From JBGOTP01 sp041476545 (GTDB taxonomy: Bacteria; Acidobacteriota; Vicinamibacteria; Vicinamibacterales; CAVVIG01), in assembly GCA_041476545.1 (NCBI GenBank), contig JBGOTP010000010.1:1-30569 (forward strand): a stretch of DNA of 30,569 bases, written 5' to 3'. The notes under the pieces were generated by a model. The model saw only the letters and a program-made list of their open reading frames with translations, made no database searches and was not told where the DNA came from. The position numbers and the translations under genes are program-made. Below are positions 7,335 to 13,599 of this stretch, one piece after another. The stretch's first letter is position 1; each line of letters starts with the position of its first letter.

Positions 7335-8702
7335 TTGTCGAGGAAATACCTCATCGAGACGTTCGGTTGCCAGATGAACGTTCACGATTCCGAGCGCATG
7401 GCGGGGCTGCTGGAGCAGGCGGGCTTCGAGGCTGCGGAGACGGCGGCAGACGCCGACGTCGTGGTCATCAATACCTGCAGCGTCCGCGAACGTGCCGAAG
7501 AGAAGCTGTATACGCGCCTCGGCGAGCTGCGCGTGATGGCGGCGGAGTCGGGGCACGATCCCATCGTGGCCGTGGCGGGGTGTGTCGCGCAGCAGGAGGG
7601 CCCTGCGATCTTCAAGCGGTCACCGGGCGTCGCCGACATTGTCGTGGGCACGCAGGCCATCCGCCGATTGCCCATGCTGGTCGAGCAGGCTTCGGGCGGG
7701 CGTTCAACATCCGGGTCGAGCAGTGTCATCGATCTTGATCCGCACGACGATGTGACGTTTCCCTTGGGGGTCACGCGGCGCGGCGACCCCGTGAAGGCGT
7801 ACGTCACCATCATCGAGGGCTGCAACGAGTTCTGCAGTTTCTGCGTCGTGCCGTACACGCGAGGACACGAGCGGATGCGTCCCAAGGCTGACATCCTGGG
7901 GGAGGTTCGCGAGGCCGCCGCGCAGGGGCGGCGGGAAGTGCACCTGCTCGGTCAGATCGTCAACCACTACGTGGCTCCCGACGACGGGTTGTGCGATTTC
8001 ACGGGCCTGCTCGAGGAGATTCACGAGGTCCCAGGGGTTGAGCGCATCCGATTCGCGAGTCCGCATCCGCGGCACTTCTCAGTGCGCTTCCTCGAGACCA
8101 TGCGTGACCTGCCGAAGATTTGCCGCCACCTGCACCTTCCCGTGCAGTCGGGGTCGACGCGCGTGCTCGCGGCCATGCGCCGCCGATATACGCGGGAGAG
8201 TTACCTGTCGCTTGTGGACCGCATCCGGGCCTTGCTCCCTGACGTGGCGCTCTCGACTGATATGATCATCGGGTTTCCTGGAGAAACGGACGCGGACTTT
8301 CACGACACCTTGTCCCTGACGTCTCTGGTGCGGTATCACAGCATGTTCTCGTTCAAGTACTCACCCCGGCCCAATACACTGGCCGAGCAGCGGATGGCCG
8401 ATGACGTCCGCGACGCGGTCAAGACGGAACGGATCGTGGCGCTCCAGGCCGTTCAGCGTTCCGTGCAGACCGAGCTCAACGACGACCTGGTCGGCCGGAA
8501 CGTCGTCGTGCTCATCGACGCGGCGAGCCGCCGCCGCGAGACTGAGCTGTCGGGTCGGACGAGTCAGAATGTTGTGGTCAATCTCCCGGGACCGGCCGCG
8601 TGGATTGGCCGGACCGTGACGGTTCGAGTGGAGCGCGCAGGTCCGCACAGCGTCTGGGGGACGGCTGGCGACGGAGGCCGCGTCAGCGCGGACGAGGGGT
8701 AA
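7335..8702 (+). CDS. miaB: tRNA-2-methylthio-N6-isopentenyladenosine(37) synthase MiaB
   Basis: This radical SAM enzyme adds a methylthio group to i6A37 of tRNAs that read UNN codons. The 455-residue protein has the three-domain layout of the family. The N-terminal UPF0004 domain binds the auxiliary 4Fe-4S cluster (ETFGCQMNVHDSERM, INTCSVRERAEEKLY, AVAGCVAQQEG). The radical SAM domain has GCNEFCSFCVVPYTRGHERM (CxxxCxxC), and a TRAM domain follows (about 375-445). The GRREVHLLGQIVNHY segment differs slightly from the usual GQNVNSY. The TTG start sits 2 bp after the recN stop, with an AAAGG site upstream. Confidence 0.95.
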   Translation: MSRKYLIETFGCQMNVHDSERMAGLLEQAGFEAAETAADADVVVINTCSVRERAEEKLYTRLGELRVMAAESGHDPIVAVAGCVAQQEGPAIFKRSPGVADIVVGTQAIRRLPMLVEQASGGRSTSGSSSVIDLDPHDDVTFPLGVTRRGDPVKAYVTIIEGCNEFCSFCVVPYTRGHERMRPKADILGEVREAAAQGRREVHLLGQIVNHYVAPDDGLCDFTGLLEEIHEVPGVERIRFASPHPRHFSVRFLETMRDLPKICRHLHLPVQSGSTRVLAAMRRRYTRESYLSLVDRIRALLPDVALSTDMIIGFPGETDADFHDTLSLTSLVRYHSMFSFKYSPRPNTLAEQRMADDVRDAVKTERIVALQAVQRSVQTELNDDLVGRNVVVLIDAASRRRETELSGRTSQNVVVNLPGPAAWIGRTVTVRVERAGPHSVWGTAGDGGRVSADEG

Positions 8703-8705
8703 GCC

Positions 8706-9191
8706 ATGCAGATCGAAATGAGCATCAAGGGGATGATCGTCGACCCCGTGACCAGTACGCCGATCGTCATCCTCCGGGACAAAGACGGCCGGCGAGTCCT
8801 GCCCATCTGGGTCGGGATCTTCGAGGCGAACGCCATCGCGCAGCAGATTGAAAACGTCTCCCCGGCGCGGCCGATGACCCACGATCTCCTCCGAAATGTC
8901 ATCCGGGGCCTCCATGCGTCGGTCGAGAAGATTGTGGTGTGCGATCTCCAGGAGAACACGTTCTACGCCCTCATCTACCTCTCGCTCGGCGGCGTCACCG
9001 TGGCCATTGACGCCCGTCCGAGCGACGCGATCGCGCTTGCGCTGCGCACTCGTGCGCCGATCTTCGTCGAGGACTCGGTGATTGACCATGCCGAGACCGT
9101 TGACGTCGGATCCGAGAAGAACGCCACCGACCGCCTACAGAAATGGCTTGAGAGCCTGGACCCTGACGACCTCGGCAAGTACAAGATGTGA
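8706..9191 (+). CDS. DUF151 / BFN-family bifunctional nuclease domain protein
   Basis: The 161-residue product is a single-domain DUF151 protein. Conserved segments are LRDKDGRRVLPIWVGIFEANAIA (about 22-44), RPMTHDLLRNVIRGL, an FYALIYLS strand, and the hallmark IDARPSDAIALALRTRAPIFV (about 99-119). Characterised plant members have both RNase and DNase activity. The bacterial role is unclear. It starts 3 bp after the miaB stop, so the two genes are probably co-transcribed. A short tail (about 130-161) is poorly conserved in this family. Confidence 0.9.
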   Translation: MQIEMSIKGMIVDPVTSTPIVILRDKDGRRVLPIWVGIFEANAIAQQIENVSPARPMTHDLLRNVIRGLHASVEKIVVCDLQENTFYALIYLSLGGVTVAIDARPSDAIALALRTRAPIFVEDSVIDHAETVDVGSEKNATDRLQKWLESLDPDDLGKYKM

Positions 9192-9227
9192 CCGCCGAAA
9201 GTTGTCGACTCTCCGCTACCGATCCCT

Positions 9228-9236
9228 GTTACAATT
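9228..9236 (+). promoter_or_regulatory. Extended -10 promoter element for parA
   Basis: TGTTACAAT (TG, one base, then TACAAT, 5 of 6 matches) ends 22 bp before the parA ATG. A TTGTCG at 9203-9208 is too far upstream (22 bp) to be a good -35. It suggests that parAB can be transcribed independently of recN-miaB-DUF151. Confidence 0.4.
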
Positions 9237-9258
9237 CCGTCCGATCCGCAACATCTGA

Positions 9259-10014
9259 ATGATCGTCGCTATTGCCAACCAGAAGGGCGGCGTGGGGAAG
9301 ACCACGACAGCCATTAATCTTGCGGCCGCCCTCGCCCTTCGCGGCAAGCGCACGCTGCTGATTGACCTGGACCCGCAGGCCAACAGCACGATGTCGTTTC
9401 TCGAGATGTCCGAGATCACGCGCAGCGTGTACGACGCCATCGCCGATCCCGGGGTCGAGCTCCGGGATGTACTGCTGCCGTCCTCCGTCGAGAATCTCTG
9501 GATCGCCCCCTCGCGGATCTCGCTTGCCAAGCTCGAAGCCAAGCTGATTGGGGAGATGGACGCGCATTTCCGTCTCAAAGACAAGCTCGAGCCGCTGCTC
9601 AAGGACTTCCCGCAGGTCGTCATCGACTGTCCGCCGACCCTGGGCCTCCTGACCGTCAACGCCTTGGTGGCGGCCACGCATCTCCTCATTCCGATTCAGT
9701 CGTCGTATTTCGCTCTGGAAGGCACAGACGACCTGCTCGAGACAATCGAGAAAGTGCGCGCGCGCCCCAATCCTGCGCTTCGGATTCTTGGCGTCGTCAT
9801 CACGATGCACGACAAGCGGACGGCGCTGGCCCGTGACATTCGCGCGCAGATCCAGAAAGTGTTCGGCGGGAAGGTCTTCAAGACCGTGATTACCAAGAGC
9901 GTGCGGCTCGAGGAGAGCCCCGCGTACAAGGAATCGATCTTCACGTTTGCACCGGAATCGACGGGGGCGACCGAATATTACCGGCTGTGTGAGGAGGTGA
10001 TCGATCGTGCCTAG
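9259..10014 (+). CDS. parA: ParA/Soj-type partition ATPase
   Basis: ParA is a deviant-Walker ATPase that moves ParB-DNA complexes over the nucleoid. The 251-residue protein starts MIVAIANQKGGVGKTTTAIN, with the deviant Walker A including the signature lysine (KGGVGKTT). It continues with LLIDLDPQANST (A' motif), VVIDCPPTLGLLTVNAL (Walker B region), and a nonspecific-DNA-binding C-terminal part. It has no N-terminal helix-turn-helix, so it is of the chromosomal or type Ib length rather than a P1-type ParA. It overlaps parB by 8 bp. I saw no parS-like TGTTTCACGTGAAACA anywhere in the window. Confidence 0.93.
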   Translation: MIVAIANQKGGVGKTTTAINLAAALALRGKRTLLIDLDPQANSTMSFLEMSEITRSVYDAIADPGVELRDVLLPSSVENLWIAPSRISLAKLEAKLIGEMDAHFRLKDKLEPLLKDFPQVVIDCPPTLGLLTVNALVAATHLLIPIQSSYFALEGTDDLLETIEKVRARPNPALRILGVVITMHDKRTALARDIRAQIQKVFGGKVFKTVITKSVRLEESPAYKESIFTFAPESTGATEYYRLCEEVIDRA

Positions 10015-10828
10015 ACGAGGACTGCCAGACTTTGTATCCATGAGGCACGACGAGCACTACGTGGAAGCGTTGGCCGCGTCGGCCGGGACGCCGGTCGGGC
10101 GCATGGTGGCAATCGACCTCATCGATCCCAATCCCAACCAGCCGCGCCAGGTAATGGGCGATCTCTCCGAGCTCATCGCGTCCATCAGCGAAAAGGGGGT
10201 CATTGAGCCCCTGGTGGTCCGGCAGCGGAACGACCGATTCCAGATTATCGCCGGCGAGCGACGGTATCAGGCGTCGGTGCAGGCCGGGCTGCGCGAGCTC
10301 CCGGTCGTCATCCGCGAAGTTGACGACACGGAAGTCATCGAGATCGCGCTCATCGAGAATCTGCAGCGCAAGGACCTGACCCCATTCGAAGAAGCGGAAG
10401 CGCTCCACGGGCTGGCGGAGCAGTGCGCGTACACCCACGAGGATCTGGCGCGCCGCCTCGGGAAATCCCGAACGTCCATTACGGAATCGCTGAGCCTCAT
10501 TGCCATGCCGGATGCCGTCAGGAAACTGTGTCGGCTGGCCGACATTTCCGCTAAGTCGCTGCTCTTGCAGATTGTTAGGCAGGATACGTCTGAGAAAATG
10601 ACGGCACTGGTCGAGAAGATCGCGGGTCAGGGCGGGGCGACACGTCAGCAACTGCGGGACGCCGTGGCGCGGCCCAAAGCCGGGCGCCCCAAGCACTACA
10701 CGTTCGCCTACAAGGCGCCCACGAAACTCTTCAAGATGAAACTGAGCTTCGCGAAGAGTCGCGTGAATCGCGAAGACGTCATCGACGCCCTGGAAGCGAT
10801 CCTGCGGGAATTGCGGAAATCCAAGTAG
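10007..10828 (+). CDS. parB: ParB/Spo0J-family partition protein, GTG start
   Basis: The 273-residue product has the N-terminal CTPase/nuclease-fold domain (about 35-125) with GERRYQAS (box II, phosphate-binding) and ENLQRKDLTPFEEAEAL. A helix-turn-helix domain follows (about 140-190; YTHEDLARRLGKSRTSITESL). The C-terminus (about 225-273; FAYKAPTKLFKMKLSFAKSR...) ends in a basic helix, unlike the leucine-zipper tail of Spo0J. The GTG start overlaps parA and has GGAGGTG just upstream. The gene pair is clear. Whether it is the origin-segregating ParABS or a paralogue cannot be decided from the window. The nearby dif-like site and absent parS argue against an origin-proximal copy. Confidence 0.92.
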   Translation: MPRRGLPDFVSMRHDEHYVEALAASAGTPVGRMVAIDLIDPNPNQPRQVMGDLSELIASISEKGVIEPLVVRQRNDRFQIIAGERRYQASVQAGLRELPVVIREVDDTEVIEIALIENLQRKDLTPFEEAEALHGLAEQCAYTHEDLARRLGKSRTSITESLSLIAMPDAVRKLCRLADISAKSLLLQIVRQDTSEKMTALVEKIAGQGGATRQQLRDAVARPKAGRPKHYTFAYKAPTKLFKMKLSFAKSRVNREDVIDALEAILRELRKSK

Positions 10829-11193
10829 CCGGCGCGGCTAGACTAGAGCGTTTTTCCGTCCCTGGTACTTGGTCGGATTCGTCCCGATCCCCGTGCGGCA
10901 CACGGGACGAAGGACGGACCACGGACCATGGACCAAGGCCAAAGTGCCAAGGACGACGCGCGACACCGAACTGAAAATTGCTCTGGCCCTTCAGGATTCG
11001 CCCCGTACTAACCCGGCCGTTCCAGTCACGCGGGATGCACCCTGCGCGGACCGTCCGCCGTCCGCGACATCAAAAGGACATGACCCCAGGGACCAGAGGG
11101 CCGGGGACGGCCGCCAGGAATCAAGTGCGCAAGGGCCGTGTGCGGGGAACCGAAGGGACTGAGCGAGGGCCGGTTTCAGGAGGCGATTGCGCA
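10829..11193. other. Non-coding stretch between parB and dif with small hairpins
   Basis: I see no credible gene here. Short open frames lack ribosome sites and recognisable domains. Contents are a weak T-tract after parB (GCGTTTTT near 10850), a hairpin CCCGTG/CACGGG (10890-10906), a degenerate tandem repeat (10904-10953), a hairpin GCGGAC/GTCCGC (11046-11065) and a hairpin GGCCG/CGGCC (11099-11112). None has the form of a clear terminator. No tRNA-like or riboswitch-like structure was recognised. Confidence 0.6.
10904..10953 (+). repeat. Degenerate GGACCA-type tandem repeat
   Basis: A run of near-repeats of GGACGAA, GGACC, ACGGACC, ATGGACC, AAGGCC and AAGTGCC covers about 50 bp. It looks like a decayed 7-8-bp microsatellite rather than coding sequence. 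Confidence 0.45.
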
Positions 11194-11221
11194 GAGTCCC
11201 ATAATGTATGTTATGTTAACC
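11194..11221. other. dif: dif-like XerC/XerD chromosome dimer resolution site
   Basis: The 28-bp segment has the dif layout: an 11-bp XerC-side arm (11194-11204, GAGTCCCATAA), a 6-bp centre (11205-11210, TGTATG) and an 11-bp XerD arm (11211-11221, TTATGTTAACC). Compared by eye with E. coli dif recalled from memory, 21 of 28 bases match, including 19 of the 20 in the inner block starting at 11200. It is an A+T-rich island in G+C-rich DNA between the convergent ends of parB and the GH57 gene, a typical dif setting. XerCD would act here with FtsK to resolve chromosome dimers. A XerD-type recombinase is encoded 7.8 kb away. Confidence 0.85.
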
Positions 11222-11260
11222 TAACGTTGTGTCGGTCCGCTCACGTTTGAAGTGGGCTGG

Positions 11261-11282
11261 CCGCGACGAGCGCGGGACCTAC
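11261..11282 (-). repeat. Hairpin with GTAG head at the GH57 gene stop
   Basis: On the minus strand GTAG (11282-11279) holds the TAG stop of the GH57 gene. It is followed by CCGCG/CGCGG arms around a 5-nt loop (11275-11261). This mirrors the GTAG-plus-palindrome arrangement at 16033 and 23819, but the stem is short, so it may be coincidental. Confidence 0.35.
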
Positions 11283-13486
11283 GCCGTCCAGTTGAGCGCT
11301 TCGAACCGCGCGTCTGGCTGAGTCGCCTCAAGTGGCCGGTGCGCCGGATGCCGCTCGACCTCCTTGTCATTCCCGTTGTACATCGCGACAAAAAAGGACA
11401 CGGCGGTGGCGCCACCCAGGTCCGCCAGCGGCAGCGCAACCTCGAGAACGGTGCCGGCGGCCACGACGGCAGATGCCGGTCCCCGCTTCACCCACCGTGG
11501 CGTCTCCTCAGGCCGGTGATCCCAGAAGACCCCGGTTAGCCGTCCACTTGTCTCGCGGACCGAGAAACGGACGCCCTCAGGCGTGAGGAATTTGAACGAC
11601 GCTTCATAGCCGGCCGCCAGGAGCTCCCGCACCGGGCGCGTGCCATCCAGGCGAATATAGAGGCGTTCGGCATCGAAGCCGTATCGCACCAGCGTCACGA
11701 GTGGCGCATGGCGCTCGGTCTGGTGCATGGCGCCGACGACCTCGCGGACCTCAACGCACCCCGCTCCAAGCCACTCGAAGTAGCTCGTATCCTCCCCGTC
11801 GATGGTCGGTGCCAGCCGCGCCGTGGGCGGCGTATGGCACAACGAGGTCGTGCCCGCGGAAATGTTGCTGACGAACAGCTCGTCGGGGACCGGCTTCTGC
11901 AAGAGCCGATAGGCGTTTCGCAGGTGACGCCTGAAGAGATCGTCAAACTCGAGGTCGTGCTCGGATGAATGGTCGTCACCGTACCACCAGAACCAGTCGC
12001 TGCCCTCGGCAATCAGGACTTCGTCGCGTGCCCGGGCGAGCGCGGCGGGCTCAACACCGGCGCTGCTCGTATCGAGCGCCTCACGTGCGTCGGCGAGCTG
12101 GCTCCATCCGCGCTGGTCGTCCTGGTGGCCGATCCAGATGTAGAAGTTCGCGTCGATCCACGAGCCCGGAAAGATCCCGGACAGCTGCGGGCCTCCTCCC
12201 TGACATGCCTCCGCCATCGTCACCGTCCGAATCTCGGGGTGGCGGGACAGGCGCTCATAGAGTGCGCGGAGGAAGGGCCGACCGCCGCCGGCGAAATGCT
12301 CCCAGGCATTCTCCCCGTCGAGGACGATCGGGATCACGGCCTCTCCCCCGCCGGTCCGGGCGGCATAGCGCCGGCCGGCTTCGGCCAGACGTCCGACGAA
12401 ATCGTCCGCGGCGGCGTCCGCCGGCCAACCCGCATAGACAAATCCGATCAGATCCGAAAGCGTATGATCGCGGAAGGCACAGGCGACGCGGGCGTCTCCG
12501 ACCGCCACCGTGTACGGTCTGTACAGACGGTCGGGCTGATTCGGGAACCCGCTGCTATCCCGGCCAAAGGCGGTGTTGAGCGTGCGCGCCAGCACCTCCT
12601 CGTCGGTCGCCATCCATTGGAAACCGGCCTGAGCGACGAGCGGCACCATCGCATCGGAAACCGAGCCCTCCGACGGCCACAGCCCGACCGGTCGCGCCCC
12701 AAACAGCCGTTCGTGACAGTCGGCGGCTCTCGTGAGCTGCTCGACGGCGTCCTCCGGGTGCATGAATCGCCGACGCGGCAACCGGGACTCAGGGTGCGTC
12801 CGCTTGTACACGTCCGTATCGCAGAGCAGCGGCAGAATCGGATGGTAAAACGGGGATGTCGAGATTTCGATCTGCTGTCGCCCCGCCGCTTCACGGTAGG
12901 CGGGGATCACCGCGTTCAGCAACTCGAGTTCAACCGATCGCAGCAGTATCTTGTCGGCCTCGCTGAAGTTGCGCTGCTTGGCCACCAGTGCCCGCACACG
13001 ATCGTCGGCGTCGAGGTACAACGGATCGATCCAGGCGAGCTTCTGCCAGACTTGGAGGTCGCGCAGGTCGTCCAAACCGAAGCGGCGCGCCGCCTTCTTT
13101 GCGTCGGCTGCGGTTGCGATCGCGCCTCGCCGGGAAAAGAGTTCGGCGTACCGCGGGTAAATCTCGATCATCCGCTGCCGCTGGGCATGGAAGAAATTCT
13201 GCACGATGAACGCCGCGTCCTGCTCGCTCAGGTTCTCCGCCGGTGTCAGGCCGAGGTCCAGGTAGCGGTCGTGCGCCCGATCTTCCGCAAACGCTTCTAG
13301 CTGAATCAGGAGGGACGGCACCAGATTGAAGGTCATCCGCACGTCCGGAAACTCGCGGAGCAGCGCCACCATCCCGTAGTAGTCCTTGAGCGCGTGCAAA
13401 CGCACCCACGGCAGAATGTGTTCATGCGTGACGAGATCTTCGTAGTAGGGCTGGTGCATGTGCCAGAGCAAGGCGACGCGTGTCAT
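11279..13486 (-). CDS. Glycoside hydrolase family 57 protein
   Basis: The 735-residue protein opens with LLWHMHQPYY (residues 7-15), the first GH57 motif. A catalytic-nucleophile region GLWPSEGSVSD (Glu273) and an acid/base region IPIVLDGENAWEHF (Asp390) follow, then SDWFWWYGDDHSSEHDLEFD (about 496-515). GH57 enzymes are retaining alpha-glucan-active enzymes (amylases, branching enzymes, amylopullulanases). The substrate here is not determined. The C-terminal third (about 560-735) looks like a beta-sandwich accessory domain. No signal peptide is visible, so a cytoplasmic role in glycogen or other alpha-glucan turnover is likely. It stands alone, convergent to parB with the dif-like site between, and divergent from lptFG. 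Confidence 0.9.
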   Translation of the reverse strand: MTRVALLWHMHQPYYEDLVTHEHILPWVRLHALKDYYGMVALLREFPDVRMTFNLVPSLLIQLEAFAEDRAHDRYLDLGLTPAENLSEQDAAFIVQNFFHAQRQRMIEIYPRYAELFSRRGAIATAADAKKAARRFGLDDLRDLQVWQKLAWIDPLYLDADDRVRALVAKQRNFSEADKILLRSVELELLNAVIPAYREAAGRQQIEISTSPFYHPILPLLCDTDVYKRTHPESRLPRRRFMHPEDAVEQLTRAADCHERLFGARPVGLWPSEGSVSDAMVPLVAQAGFQWMATDEEVLARTLNTAFGRDSSGFPNQPDRLYRPYTVAVGDARVACAFRDHTLSDLIGFVYAGWPADAAADDFVGRLAEAGRRYAARTGGGEAVIPIVLDGENAWEHFAGGGRPFLRALYERLSRHPEIRTVTMAEACQGGGPQLSGIFPGSWIDANFYIWIGHQDDQRGWSQLADAREALDTSSAGVEPAALARARDEVLIAEGSDWFWWYGDDHSSEHDLEFDDLFRRHLRNAYRLLQKPVPDELFVSNISAGTTSLCHTPPTARLAPTIDGEDTSYFEWLGAGCVEVREVVGAMHQTERHAPLVTLVRYGFDAERLYIRLDGTRPVRELLAAGYEASFKFLTPEGVRFSVRETSGRLTGVFWDHRPEETPRWVKRGPASAVVAAGTVLEVALPLADLGGATAVSFFVAMYNGNDKEVERHPAHRPLEATQPDARFEALNWTA

Positions 13487-13599
13487 GGTGGTAGTCTTAG
13501 TCTAGCCAACAGAACGCCGTCCGTAGGCGGGAGATCGCGCGTGGACATTTACGGTATTTCACGGTTCCGACAGGTTTTCTGCCTCAGGCGGACCGTGTA

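Noticed and set aside
10869..11250. Short open frames between parB and the dif-like site
   Set aside because: They have no ribosome site, no domain, and compositions dominated by decayed repeats and hairpins.
11969..13300. A 443-codon open frame on the plus strand opposite the GH57 gene
   Set aside because: It is an antisense shadow without a known domain. The GH57 frame carries the catalytic motifs.
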